From Prasinococcaceae sp. CCMP 1430 (lineage: Eukaryota; Prasinodermophyta; Palmophyllophyceae; Prasinococcales; Prasinococcaceae), in the NCBI GenBank assembly GCA_013416795.1, contig RQSC01000008.1:248497-312496 (forward strand): a stretch of DNA of 64,000 nucleotides, given 5' to 3'. Positions within the stretch are counted from its first letter, which is position 1. Every line of letters starts with the position of its first letter. Both the position numbers and the translations under genes were made by a program. Under the pieces are notes generated by a model that worked only from the letters and a program-made list of their open reading frames with translations, was not told where the DNA came from and ran no database searches. Below, in pieces: positions 9,492 through 20,041 of the stretch.

Positions 9492-11057
9492 ATGGAGCCA
9501 ACTCCCCTTGTGAATGGAGACGGGACCAGGTGCGTGCGTGCGAGAGAGTGGCGGGCTGATCGCGACCCCATCTTCCTTCCGTCCAGCGCTTGCGCCATCC
9601 CCTCACGCCCCCCCCCCGGCGTAGGCACGCACGCTGACTCAAGCTGACGCCGCCGCCCCTCACCCCCTCACCCCCACATAGCCCCAGCTCCAGCACGGAC
9701 CGTCCAAATGGGCCGAGCCCCAACATATGGTCGGCGCTCGCGGTCGCCAAGTCGCGCTCGCTAGGTGCTGCCGCTTTCAGAGTCCAAGACGTCGAAGGTA
9801 ATGGCGTTGCATCTATGGCGGGGCTGTGCGTGGGGGACATACTGGTCGCGATTAACGGTCGCTGCATACCGACGACGGCTAGGCTGCGCGAGACCTTGCA
9901 GCGGGGGGGGAAGATCGAGGTAAGGGCGCCTGCTGGGCCAGCCCTCTCAACGCGCGGACAGGAGCACGCCAATACGATCGGTATCTCTGACACGGAAAGC
10001 CCCGTCCACCCTACGCTGTCGTTCCCGCATCCACGCCCACACCCGCGCCTTGCACGCCGGGCATCTTCGCACGCAACGCTAAACCGCTCAACGCGACGCG
10101 CAGCTGGGTGTCGTGGCAGAACTAAAGGATACGCCAGCTACCCACAAGCTTAAAGTTCCCAGCGAAGACGAACAAGCGCTAGGCATGCAGCTATGCCACG
10201 CGACGGGTATCAGCGGCGGTGTTGTGGTGGAGAAGGTCGTGAACGGATCGCCCGCAAGCAAGGGAGGCGTCATGCCGGGTTTCATCCTCGAGTCGATCGG
10301 CAGCGAGAAGGTGACCAACCTCAACTCAGTCACCATGTGGAGAAAGTACGCGAAGGTGCGATATACGCAAAGATGTATTCACGGCTCGACGGACGCGCTC
10401 GCTTGTGCGCTCCATTCGGGAGCGTAGAAGCCGTGCCCGGCACACGCCGCCGTCGTCACAAGCCGGCCGTGGCGGCGCGCACGGCCTCGCAGAGCGCACG
10501 TGCATGCTCGTGCGCGCGTCAGCTGATGGCGGAACGCCCCTGCGCGCCTGCGCTCGCGTGCTGACTTGACTCGCTTTGCCCCGTCCATTGGCGATCGAAA
10601 ACACAATGCGGTCGTGCGCGCTGTTGCTGTCCTTGCGTGCTGCGTCGCTTCTGATCCACAGGGGGACGAGGAGTGCGCCTTAAAGGGAAAATACACGAGC
10701 ATGAAATACAAGTGCTTGGCCATGGAGCTCCCCGAGGACATGTCGGAGGATTCGCCGGGACTGAGCACCAATGCGGGCGCGCTGCTCGGAGTTTCCCTCG
10801 AAACCATGGGCGGCAAGAGCTTTCACAAGCTCACCGGGTGCACCGTCATCGCCGCGAAAAAGAAGTGCTGCGTGCTAGAAAACAACGAGCACACCACCGC
10901 TGAAGCTACCTTCGAGCCTGAGCCGCCAGCTTCTACGGCCCCCAGTCAGCAGCCGCGGGCGATCCCACTTCAAGCAGCGATGGCAGTCACAGGCGCGATC
11001 GGTGGGGCCGTGTCGGTGCTGCTAAAGCTCGCCACGAGGCAGACGCAGCCCAGATAG
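9492..11057 (+). CDS. PDZ-domain protein with hydrophobic C-terminus
   Basis: Inferred four exons: 9492-9529, 9781-9919, 10104-10355 and 10662-11057, giving 274 residues. The ATG sits in gccATGg context. All three introns have GT-AG ends and keep phase; the first splits an Arg codon. Two PDZ-like segments are seen. The first (about residues 12-65) has VQDVEGNGVASMAGLCVGDILVAING. The second (about 78-145) has GGVVVEKVVNGSPASKGGVMPGFILESI. The last exon encodes an unrecognised domain with cysteines (YKCLAMEL, KKKCCVLENNE), a Pro/Ser linker and a hydrophobic stretch near residues 245-268 that could be a tail anchor. PDZ domains bind C-terminal peptides, so a membrane-tethered adaptor is a reasonable guess. 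Function and partner are unknown. Confidence 0.65.
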
Positions 11058-11215
11058 CAAAGTAGCGCCTACACCCTTCTCTCGTAATAATGCCATCCTA
11101 ATGCATTCTGCCTCAAGCAAGCGCCGCCAGCAGCGCACAAGACAGCCGTCCGGTGCGGAAGAAAACGTACAGTAATAATGTACTTGATACAAAAAGGCCG
11201 CTGTCGCGACTCTCT

Positions 11216-11964
11216 CTACCTAAGGCCCGAGAGCGGCGCCACCCCCGGCACCCCGTGAAGTGCTTCCACGACTGCGCTGGCAATAGTTGTGTACTCCGCC
11301 ATCGCACCATCGCCGACGTCACCGCAGGCGAGCTCCTTGACGACGGTCGGCACCACGCGCGCCCCGAGCTCGCGCAGCACACCGAGTTGTTTCTCGGTGA
11401 ACGGCGACTCCCACATGAAAGTGTTCATCGCCGGGGCAACGAGCACTGGACTAGAGAAGTCCCACGCGCGAAAGACACACGTCACGAGGTTGTCCGCCAG
11501 GCCGTGAGCACATTTGGCGAGTGAGTTGGCGCTCAGCGGTGCCAGGACGAGCGCATCAGCCCAACGGCGCAACTCGATATGAAGCACCGGGTCACCAACC
11601 TGCATGTGGGCCGGCGGTGTGGTCAGCGGGGGAAGGCGACAACGATCGCTTTCAGGTGCTACCATCCTACAATCTCAAACGCGCCACGGGGTCTCCGCGG
11701 CGTCGACAGGTCCCCACGCACCTTTTGCCACGGACCCCATTCATCGTGGTCGGTGAGGACCTCGAACCCGTCGGCGCACAGCGCGGCCGCGTCGAAGAAT
11801 GCCAGCGCTCGTTCGCTCGCCGCGATGCGCACGTCGGCACCTGCTGCGCGCAGTGCGCCGGCAAGCAGCGGCAGCTTGAGCGCCGCGACCGAGCCCGTGG
11901 CTCCGAGCAGGACGCGAGCGCGGCGCGGCGGCGGCAGCGACGTCGGCGGCGCAGGCTCGCACAT
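11216..11964 (-). CDS. HAL3: Phosphopantothenoylcysteine decarboxylase (HAL3/PPCDC)
   Basis: Two exons, 11964-11722 and 11599-11216, give 208 residues, the normal length. The enzyme decarboxylates 4'-phosphopantothenoylcysteine to 4'-phosphopantetheine in coenzyme A synthesis, using FMN. Visible features: the flavin-binding start RVLLGATGSVAALKLP, the catalytic histidine in PVLHIELRRWAD, the APLSANSLAK loop, the substrate motif PAMNTFMW and the catalytic cysteine in ELACGDVGDGAMAE. All active-site residues are present and the order matches Arabidopsis HAL3a. The intron (11721-11600) has a GTGCGT donor and is removed in phase 0 just before VGDPVLHIE. A start 27 codons upstream is possible but adds only a basic tail. 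It converges on the PDZ gene with 158 bases between the stops. Confidence 0.92.
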
Positions 11965-12548
11965 GAACGTGCGCTTCCGCGTGCACGCGCTGCGCGCCCG
12001 CGCGGCGCGGCGGGGTAAATCGAAGGGAGGCACAGGGGTGGACAAGGCAGGGCGCGCTCCCGCGGGGGCCGCGCGGGCTCCCCGCCCCGCGGCGGCGTGC
12101 GGCCGCGCCCTTCTGCCACCGCCGCCCGACTGTGGGCCCGCACACCCGCAGCGCAGGTCGCACCCGGTTTCCCGCTATGCGCCTTGTCCAGCGCGGGACG
12201 AACCCCGATGGTACCCTAAATACCCGCGGGGCGGCAAGCGCGTTTGCTCGAGTTCTTTTTGACCTGAGGAACGCCGCGAACCCCATCGGCCTCTCTCTCC
12301 TCCGTGCGAACGCGAATTCGCACGGCGGCTCTTGAGCCGAGACTGTTGAGCGCGTGGCGGGGGCCGCGCCCTGCCAGAGCGCGGGCGACATCGAGCAGAG
12401 CCATCGCCGACCGGCGGCTGTGCGGGGGCGGACCGCCTGACTGACTGCCTGCGAGGGTCGGGCCGCGCGCGGCTGGGCGGTTGCCGGGCACGAGCGGCCT
12501 CGCGCGGCGGCCGTGCGCGAAAGCGCGCGTGCAAAGGCGCGTGCCGTG

Positions 12549-13448
12549 ATGTGGCCGGATGTCGATGTGGACGTGTTGGAGGACGGGCGCTACGTGGTGG
12601 AGTGCTCGCCAGAGTACAAGCTCTGGGTGAAGCGCCACTTCGGCGGCGGCGTGCAGGCCAAAGCCAAGTGGGATGCGCGCACCGACGAGTGGAACGTGTC
12701 GGCGACGGCGGGCGGGGCTGGGGGGCTGCGCAAGGTGCGAGCGAGCGTTGGCGCGGGGCAGAGCGTAGGTCGGGACGGAGGATGCTCGCATGGTTTGGGG
12801 GGCGAGGATGGCTGAGTGAGTCGGGGCCCACACGATCGCGATGGTGGGGGAGGCTGTGTGTCAGTGACTGCGCTTGCGTCCGCATCTGTTCGCTCCAAGG
12901 AGGCCGGGCGTGGCTCCAGCGCGTGGAGACTGGGGCTGACACACGCTTCCCACCCAGGTCAAGTTCACGCCGAGAACGGGCAAGCTTGAGCTTCACACCC
13001 GCAAGCTGGAGATGGGTCTGCTGAAGGCGAGCGGGGTGTTGACGCACGACGTGCAGAATAGACAAGTGAACTTTGCCTGGCGGTTGACGAGCAAATGGAG
13101 CGCAGACCGCGGCAAGGTGCGTGAGGCGCCCCGCGCTGCGGAATCACACGCTAGCGCCTGGGCGATGGGGGGGGCTGGGCGACGTCGGAGGCGCGCGATC
13201 ATTGCTGACGCCGCTAGTCTCGCTCACTGCTCTCGAGCATGCAGGTTGGCCGCAAGGAGAAAATACCCTTAGGCAGTGGGCTCACGGCGGACTACAAGTG
13301 GAGCTGCAGCTTCTCGCTGCCGGAGATGAGCGGTGGCACGGGCGGCAGTGGCGACGGCAGCGTGCAGGTGGACAAGGGAAAGTTCCGCTACACCATTAAA
13401 GAGATTGGGCTGGGTCTCACGCTGGGCAAGTCGAGCGACGAGCGGTGA
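12549..13448 (+). CDS. Small beta-rich protein, possible OEP21-like channel
   Basis: Three exons, 12549-12734, 12958-13116 and 13245-13448, give 182 residues. All introns have GTGCG donors and CAG acceptors in phase 0. An ATG 12 codons upstream (12513) is an alternative start. The protein has no Ala/Pro filler and alternates polar and hydrophobic residues in short strands (YKLWVKRHF, KLELHTRKLEM, QVNFAWRLTSKW, LTADYKWSCSFSL, FRYTIKEIGLGLTLG). Strands end in aromatic residues, which suggests a small beta barrel. The length and the segment RKEKIPLGSGL recall plant chloroplast outer envelope protein OEP21 (about 177 residues, IHAKEKIPLDS), an anion channel. That resemblance is weak and from memory. 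I treat the family as unproven. Confidence 0.55.
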
Positions 13449-14331
13449 TTTTATTGTCCGCAAGCAGCTCTCCAGAGTCGACACCCGCAGATACTATAAC
13501 AACCTTTTTGGTCTCCGCGCGCTCACTGAGAGAGGGGACCCCTTGCGCAAACTCGCGTGCTGGTGGCGCGCGAGCGCCAGCGGCGGCGTACAGCCAATTG
13601 TGCCAGTCTTGCACGAGACAGGTGCGGCACGCTCGGATCAGAGGGCGGCTGGTGGGGGCACCTGACTGCTGGCGGCACGGAGGGCGTCATGAGCAGTGTC
13701 CTGGCCGGCCTGCGCCGCTTTGGCTCGGATGGCACTGATGGCCAGCTCACGCTGATGCTGTGGTCAGAGGAGGCGCACTACTGCCGTACCAAAGGCGGCT
13801 GGCATGCTAGGAGGCCCTCCTGTCATCCGTTCGCGCGGCCGCACACGGACCCCACGGGTGGCCTCCGTCCCGAACCATCGATCGGGTTAGAAATCCACAT
13901 ATTTGGGGTTCATTTCCCCAGCAGGAGAGTGAGGGTCCGGGAGAGGAAACTTTCCCAAGGAACCACCGAGCGCTCACTGGCCCCACGCACACAGAAGCGG
14001 CTCGTGCACGCTGCTGCGTGCGGCGCGAGCGCGAGCCAGCACGATAGGAGTGTGTGTGTGAGAGACGCCGCGGCGCGGCGGGAGGTGGTAGTCCTAGCCG
14101 CTGGCTCGTATTGCCGCCAGCCAGGCTGCCGCGCGACGACGCCGGTGCGCCTCCCGCGCCGCAACCCGTCCTGCACCCCCGTCCTGCGCCCCTCCACACC
14201 GCACGGCCGCCGGCGCCCCGGGCTCCGCGCCCCGCGCTCCCTCCGTCGGCGCCAGCCAGCCAGCGCCACCCAGGCTGGTTGCAGCGCCGCGCCCGCGGCA
14301 GCACACGGGTGCGTGCACTACGCACAAGCCC

Positions 14332-14363
14332 GCTGTCGATCGAGCCTGCTGTCGATCGAGCCT
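14332..14363. repeat. 16-bp tandem duplication
   Basis: Two perfect head-to-tail copies of GCTGTCGATCGAGCCT. Each copy contains the palindrome TCGATCGA. Confidence 0.9.
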
Positions 14364-14399
14364 CGTCGACGAAGACTCTCCCCTCCCTCCCTCCAGCCG

Positions 14400-14427
14400 G
14401 CCAGCCAGGGCGTGCATCCTGGCTGGC
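14400..14427. repeat. perfect hairpin, 10-bp arms
   Basis: Arms GCCAGCCAGG and CCTGGCTGGC flank an 8-base loop. The stem is GC-rich and would be stable as RNA or cruciform DNA. It lies about 110 bases before a T17 run. Confidence 0.85.
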
Positions 14428-14538
14428 GGCCTGACGTTGCACCACGTGGCCAGCAACGCGACTTGGCGGATGGCGACGGAGGGGTGCCGAGCGAACGTTC
14501 CACTCAGAATGAACACAGAACAAATCAAAGGGGAATCC

Positions 14539-14675
14539 TTTTTTTTTTTTTTTTTGCCCGGCCCGGCCGCGGCCGGCCGCGTCGCGCGGCCTCATCCAAA
14601 CCGGGTGGCGCGCGCCTGCGTTCTGATGGGCGCCCCATCCACCGCGAGCGGCGCGCGCGGCGAAAAAAAAAAAAA
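14539..14675. repeat. T17 and A13 homopolymers about 107 bp apart
   Basis: Seventeen Ts at 14539-14555 and thirteen As at 14663-14675 can pair as an inverted repeat around very GC-rich DNA. Both are rare in this composition. Confidence 0.8.
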
Positions 14676-15282
14676 CGCGCGCGAGACGCGTTCGGACGCC
14701 TCGTCGAGCGCGGGGCGAGCCGCGTCGTCGTCTCGCCGCCTGCGCCCGCTGGGGAACGGGCCACACGCCGCCGAAACGAGGGGCCGAGAGCCCCTGATCG
14801 GCGCTGCTGCGATTTTCGCGCCGCCGCTCCGCGCGACCCGCTGCTGCTGCGGCCCCTCCGGCCGGGGTTCGAAACGGATTCGCGCGCTCCGGACGCGCCA
14901 CGAGAGCATTGCGGAACCCGCGGTGGGTCCTCGATCCGGGTCCGGAAACGCGCCCGGCGCCGCGCGACGCCGCGGCTTCGCCCCCCCTCTCCCCATTCCT
15001 ATTCCCATTCTCATCAGACCCTACGAATTCTGTCAGAGGCGCATGCGGCGGCCGTCGACGATCGAATCGAGGGGCGTTCGTTCGCGCTGCGGGCCGCTGC
15101 GCGTTTGCGTTTCCATCCGGATTCCGTTTTGGGGAGTGCGCGCGCCGGCGTGCGTTCGGGCCTTCGCGCGATTGATTGGGTGGTTGGTTGGTATCGGATG
15201 GTAGACTGCCGTCCCATCTGACGGCAGTGCGGCGGGAAGCGCGGGCGCGGGGCCGCGCCGATCGGTCGGCGCGTGCGCGCGC

Positions 15283-15307
15283 GCTCTGCTCTGCTCTGCT
15301 CTGCTCT
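15283..15307. repeat. (GCTCT)5 microsatellite
   Basis: Five perfect 5-bp units upstream of the CURT1 exon. Confidence 0.9.
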
Positions 15308-15482
15308 GCGGTGCCATCCGTGCGGTGCAGGGTGCTCGTCGGCGCGATTGCGTCCCCAATCCGCTTCGGCGGCCGCGAAAGTTCGCGCCTTTCCGCGCGC
15401 GCGAAAGCGCCGGGCGGAAAGGCGCGGGAGGGGCCGGGGAAGGGTGGCGCGGGGGGGCGACGTTTCGCGGCGCGCGCGCGGC

Positions 15483-16299
15483 ATGTTGGCGAAGTCGAAA
15501 GCCCCCAGGTCCTCCTCGATGCCGAGCAGGCGGCGGGCGCGCGCCGGCGCACCGAAAGATTCCGCGCGCCCGCGCCGGTCGCCGCGCGCCGCTCGGTGGC
15601 CGTCGCCGCCGACTCCAAGTCGGCCGCCGCCGACAAGGCGTCCGAGCTGCTCGACACCGTGTCCGACGCGTGGGACAAGACCGAGGACAAGGCCTCCGTC
15701 GTCACCCTCGGCTCCACGGCGCTGATCGCGCTGTGGGTCGCCACCGGTGTCGTCGCGTACGTCGACAAGGTGAGAGCGCGCGACTCGAGGGGAAAGGGCG
15801 CGAGGCGGGGCGAGCGATGTGTGCGCGTGGCCGCGTGTGTGGTGGCGGCGGGCAAGGGTTGCGAGCCTCGGCACCAGCGCTCGCCATGTGGGCGCGATTC
15901 GAGAGCTGCTCGACCGTGGCGTGGCCACCGCGCGCCGATTGTCCGCGCGAGCGCTCCGAGTTTCTCCCAGGGGCGAATGTCGCGGTCCCAGGCGAGCGCG
16001 GAGGGCCGACGGGGGCGCGGCGCCGCACCAGCGCGTGGCCGCGGATGTGCGCAGAGTGCTGACGCCGTTGTGCCGCAACATCGCGCGTCTGATGATCCTC
16101 GCTGCGCTCCTCGCTCGCCGTCCGATGACGCGCACGCGCGCTCCCCTCCGGCCGCCAACAGCTGCCCCTCCTCCCGTTCATCTTCGAGCTCGTGGGCATC
16201 AGCTACAGCGGTTACTTCGTGTACCGCTACCTGCTCTTCAAGCCCGACCGCGAGGAGCTGGGCGAGAAGATCGACGACATCAAGAGCAAGATCTTCTAA
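15483..16299 (+). CDS. CURT1: CURT1/CAAD-domain thylakoid protein
   Basis: The mature protein is clear. The exon ending at 15769 encodes SKSAAADKASELLDTVSDAWDKTEDK, then the first membrane segment VVTLGSTALIALWVATGVVAYVDK. The exon 16162-16299 encodes LPLLPFIFELVGISYSGYFVYRYLLFKPDREELGEKIDDIKSKIF. This two-helix layout with a flanking amphipathic helix and the GxxYxGYFVYRYLLF motif is the CURT1/CAAD family, which bends thylakoid membranes at grana margins. The intron 15770-16161 is phase 0. The start is unsolved. The correct frame is open back to 15176 with no ATG, and the ATG at 15483 is in another frame. A processing-site-like RRSVAVAA precedes the mature part. An upstream exon or a one-base error would explain this. 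Coordinates of the 5' end are therefore nominal. Confidence 0.85.
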
Positions 16300-16762
16300 G
16301 CTGCGGCGTTTGGTACCCCAACCAATGCCACACGTGTGACTGACCGTGTGCGTCGCATCTGCCCGCCAGTACCAATGCTGCAGCGAGTGGTGTCGGTCCC
16401 TCGCCTGGCCCTACGAACGGCAGGACCGGTAGCGAGATAGGAGACTCAAGAGAGTGCGCCTAGACGGCTGCACGCACGCTCACTCGGGACGAATGCTGTA
16501 AACGGCCGTTGGAACATGTACAATCACGAACACACCCCCACCCAACCCCCTTTCGCGATGCGAGCGGCTTGCCACCACAAGCGCTGCCTCGGATGGGGGA
16601 ACCTGCGCGAGCGGCTGATACCGTGAGCGCTGGTTGGGCGCGCGTTGTCACACAGCGCAACATCGCATCGCGGGCATGCTTGTATTACAGTACAGTGTGG
16701 CGCTTGGTGGCGCTGTGAGCGGCTGATGCGCGCGCCCTAGAGCGCGCACATGTCCACGCCCG
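16300..16762. other. convergent intergenic region, CURT1/CSN1
   Basis: No gene is seen. Two AT-rich patches carry TGTACA (16517-16522) and TGTATTACAGTACAGT (16681-16696). They lie about 220 bases past the CURT1 stop and about 70 bases past the CSN1 stop, and may be 3' end signals. Confidence 0.5.
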
Positions 16763-18121
16763 TCACGAGCACGCGCGCCGGTCGTTCTTGGTGACGATGA
16801 CGTTGTGCCGCAGCAGCGCGCCGCGCAGCAGCAGCGCGCGCGTCTCCATCTCATACGACTGCCCTGCTTTGAGCGCTCCTGCAAATGTGCTCGCACGTTT
16901 GTCCGAGCGGCGCGCGTACAGCACGCCGCCGTGCGAGTCTATGCGGGCGTTGATCTTGCCATCCGCGATGAGCGCGGCGAGCTCCTTCTGCAGCTCGGCT
17001 ACAGTCGTGTGGAACGCGGTCGCCATACGGCTGAGCTCAACCGAGCTGAACGGGGTCGCATACTGGATGAGCGCGCGCTGCCGGATCTGCGCGTACAGCG
17101 CGTCGACGTGATCGTGCAGGTGGATGTCCATCTTGAGGTCCGCCTTGAGCGTGCGAAGCGAATCCAGGCAGCTGGCGTAGCGGCTAGCATAGAAGTCGCC
17201 CACGAGCTCACGCACAGATGGCGTCAGCTCGAGCATGGAACGGAACGACACGCTGTCGAGCACGCGCGTCTTGAGCTCGGAGCGCTCGAAGGTCGCGAGC
17301 GCGCAAATGGCACCATATGTCGCGATGTCCGTTGGCGCGATCACGTCGTTGTAGGAGTTGCCAAGCTCGGCGGGCACCCCGCAGAGCGTGCGCGCCGCCG
17401 CCTTGTACTTGCGTTGCGCAAGTTGCGCAAGGCCTGCCGCCGCGGCAAGCTTCGCCGCTACCATAGGATCAGTGCCAACCTCCGGGGTCGCTTCCGCCTT
17501 CTGCACATAGTTGGCCACGTGCAGATAGTTCCCCATCTCGATCGACACTCGCACCACGCTCAAGCACATACCCACGATGTGCTTCGCCGTCGTGCAAAAG
17601 TCGCGCGTGCGCACAAAGCACTTCAAAGCCGACTTGAGGTCGCCGCGTTCGTAGTGGAACTCACCGAGGTCATGGTGGCCCATCCGGATGGATTCCTTGA
17701 TGAGGTTATTGCGGTACCCATTGAGTTCGGACTCCAGCTTGGCCAGGCGTGCTGCCGCGCGCGCATCCGCCGCGGAGAGCCATGCTGCATCCCCCGCCGC
17801 ATGCCCCCCAGCCTCGAGGCGCGCTGCTGCTTCACGATAAGTCGCGAGGTCCTCATCCGCCTTCGCCTCAGAGAGGACCTCCTTGAGCGCGGAGGCGCGC
17901 GCGGCCTCCGGCAGGCGGGTCGACACAAAGAGCAGCCTGCGCGTGCGCGCGTGGCCGCGGTACACAGACGCGTGCGCCTCCCAGTCGAAGGATAAGTTCA
18001 AGTCCTCCTGCTGTTGCGCTTGCACCTGTTGCGCGCCCATGCCTGTGCCCGCCTCCCCACCACCGTTGCTGTTGCCTCCGGCATCAACGGCGCCCGCCGC
18101 GCCATCGGCAGAGAGGTCCAT
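16763..18121 (-). CDS. CSN1: COP9 signalosome subunit 1
   Basis: A single exon of 452 residues from the first in-frame ATG at 18121 (MDLSADGAAG); the frame is open further but has no upstream ATG. After a Gly/Gln-rich N-terminus the helical-repeat block is intact: LNGYRNNLIKESIRMGHHDLGEFHYERGDLKSALKCFVRTRDFCTT, which is the CSN1/Rpn7 family signature. A C-terminal PCI winged-helix domain follows (about residues 290-400, ALIQYATPFSSVELSRMATAF). CSN1 is a scaffold subunit of the COP9 signalosome, which removes NEDD8 from cullin-RING ubiquitin ligases. Length fits the plant protein. It is divergent from SEN2, with 416 bases between start codons. Confidence 0.95.
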   Translation of the reverse strand: MDLSADGAAGAVDAGGNSNGGGEAGTGMGAQQVQAQQQEDLNLSFDWEAHASVYRGHARTRRLLFVSTRLPEAARASALKEVLSEAKADEDLATYREAAARLEAGGHAAGDAAWLSAADARAAARLAKLESELNGYRNNLIKESIRMGHHDLGEFHYERGDLKSALKCFVRTRDFCTTAKHIVGMCLSVVRVSIEMGNYLHVANYVQKAEATPEVGTDPMVAAKLAAAAGLAQLAQRKYKAAARTLCGVPAELGNSYNDVIAPTDIATYGAICALATFERSELKTRVLDSVSFRSMLELTPSVRELVGDFYASRYASCLDSLRTLKADLKMDIHLHDHVDALYAQIRQRALIQYATPFSSVELSRMATAFHTTVAELQKELAALIADGKINARIDSHGGVLYARRSDKRASTFAGALKAGQSYEMETRALLLRGALLRHNVIVTKNDRRACS

Positions 18122-18537
18122 GCCATGCGTGGCCGCGGCGGCACCCGGCGCGCGCAGCGGCGCGCCCGGCGGAGAGCCTGCTGCCTCACGCCAGTCGACA
18201 CGCCCCGCAGCGAGGGAAGACACCCCTCAGCCCAGGGCCGCGCTTGGCCGCCGTGCGCGCGCGCCCCTGCCCGCCCCGTGCGCGCTGTGGGCGAGCGCAA
18301 CACCGGCGTCAAGCTGCCGTGTCGCGACGCACAGCACATTTGAGGCGCATTTGCATTTCCTTCCCGTTGATGGTCGAACGCGTTCACAACTTGCTTTTTG
18401 CCATTCACGCCCCGATTTTCCACCGTGGAAATGGTCCCCAAAAGTTTTTTCCCCCAGCCTCGCCTGGCCCGCGCCGCCAGGGCCGGCGGCCACAGCGCGC
18501 GCTCGGCGCAGCGCGGGCGCGGGGCCCGCCGGCCGCC
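18122..18537. promoter_or_regulatory. shared upstream region, CSN1/SEN2
   Basis: Both start codons face outward from these 416 bases. The middle part (18330-18450) is richer in A/T than its flanks. No TATA box or known element is clear. Confidence 0.5.
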
Positions 18538-19892
18538 ATGCTGCAGGTGCGGCGCACCGCGAGCCGCGTGACGAGCTTCAAGAAGGTGCGCCTGCCGGGC
18601 ATGCCTGGCGGGCGGGTCGCGTGCGCCGACATGGGCTCGCCGCTCGACGCGTGCCACGAGGAGCTCTCCGCTGCGCCGCCGCTGTACGCGACTCTCATAC
18701 ACACCGCCGTGCGCATGGACGTCGACGTGGCGACCCGCGAGCGGCTTGCGCGAGGATGCCTGGGGAAGATCGTCAAGGGCGAGGGCGGGGACGCCTCCGC
18801 GCCAGCCGTGGGCGGCGGCAGTGCTGGCGGCGCGGTGGCCCTCCCCGCGGCAGTCGTGCCCACGGAGCCGCTGCAGCTGTCCCCAGAGGAAACGTTCTTC
18901 ATGGCGCACAATCTGCGGTGCCTGCGAGTCACGCGCCTGGGCGATGCTGCACCGATGAGCTCCGCTGAGCTCTGGCGTGAGCTCGTGCGCCTCGTGCCGC
19001 GCTTTGCATACACGTACACGGCTTTCGTGCACTTCCGCGCGGCCGGCTGGATGGCGCGGCCGGGCCTCCAGTTTGGCGCAGACATGGTGCTCTACCGCAG
19101 ACATCCCGAATACGTACACTCGGACTACGCTGCCATTGTGCTACCACCGGGCAAGCATGAGGTGCCCTTCCTCGAGATGCAGGCGATTGGAAGGATGTGC
19201 GAGCAGGTCAACAAGGTGCGAGCTGGACCGCGGAGCGGTGCGCTGCCGCCCATCCCACCGCTGCTAGCCTGTGCTCGCGCCCGTGCGAGGGCACGCGCTG
19301 ACGCGTGCACCGCCGTGCGCTTGCGCGCGAACGCGCTCCGCAGGGTGTGATCTACGCCTACGTCAGTGCAACTGAGGGCTTCGTAGGGCCCGCAGAGCAG
19401 GGGGTCGGTGTGCTGGAGCATCTAGCGGTCGAGCTGGTCGAGGTGTCGCGCTTCCTGCAGGAGAAACACCGCAACCAGAGCGGGCCAGTGCGCGGGGAAA
19501 CGCAGGCTGACCTCGACGTTGCCCTTCGCCGCGTGGATGGCTTCGAGATGAGCGAGGGGGAGCTCAGGCGGCTGCTGCCGCCGGAGCTCTTCCCGAAGGA
19601 GGAGGTGCGTCCGCGCAGCGCGATCGCGCTGGCGGGCACACGCGCTGGCGGTAGCGCTCTGACACGTATGAGCGCCGTGCGCGCGCCGTCATGGCTGTCG
19701 CGCGCGGCACAGGGCGATGAGGGCGACGAGGACGGGAGCGACAAGGGCCAAAACGGCCAAGAGGGGGAGCGCGCTACGCCCGAGGGCGGCAAGAAGCTCA
19801 AGGGGGAACATCCTAAGCGCAAGAGTGGCGAGGCGGCGGGCGGGCGCGTCTTCTTCGCCAAGGGTACGCTCCCAAAGAAGCAGCGGAGGTAG
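18538..19892 (+). CDS. SEN2: tRNA-splicing endonuclease catalytic subunit SEN2
   Basis: The first exon is 18538-19215 (226 codons) and the second starts at 19344 after a CAG acceptor. The catalytic fold is clear: YTAFVHFRAAGWMARPGLQFGADMVLYRRHPEYVHSDYAAIVL, then GRMCEQVNK/GVIYAYVSA across the splice. The family triad is visible as Tyr in DMVLYRRHP, His in YVHSDYA and Lys in QVNK. The enzyme cuts introns out of precursor tRNAs as part of the SEN complex. A second, stopless intron 19605-19712 (108 nt, GTGCGT donor, CACAG acceptor) is likely. Removing it gives 372 residues; keeping it inserts 36 residues. The tail is acidic, then Lys-rich. Confidence 0.88.
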
Positions 19893-20041
19893 CGGCGTTC
19901 GCGCGTGCGTGTGCCCGCGCGTGCAATGGTAATAATGTGTGGGATGGCGGCCGTGACGCGCTGAGTCTGCGCGCTGGCGTGCGCATGGCGAATAGGTACA
20001 ATGCGCCGGAGCGTTACGAGCGCGAGCGGCGAGCGCCTCGC

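Larger units (their letters stand above)
13449..15480. other. 2 kb region without a convincing gene
   Basis: Long open frames exist on both strands but none shows domain sequence or normal composition. The region holds a perfect 16-bp tandem duplication (14332-14363), a perfect 10-bp hairpin (14400-14427), T17 (14539-14555), A13 (14663-14675) and a 5-bp microsatellite (15283-15307). The missing first exon of the CURT1 gene may be here. Confidence 0.4.

Noticed and set aside
14862-14880. GGTTCGAA-like tRNA T-loop
   Set aside because: The flanking stem does not pair and no acceptor or anticodon arm can be folded around it.
13557-15221. 554-residue plus-strand frame
   Set aside because: Composition changes abruptly along it and it passes through the poly-T tract as a Phe run. 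No domain or good start.
13807-16158. 783-residue minus-strand frame
   Set aside because: It runs antisense through the CURT1 exons and is Arg/Ala/Pro/Ser-rich without any motif.
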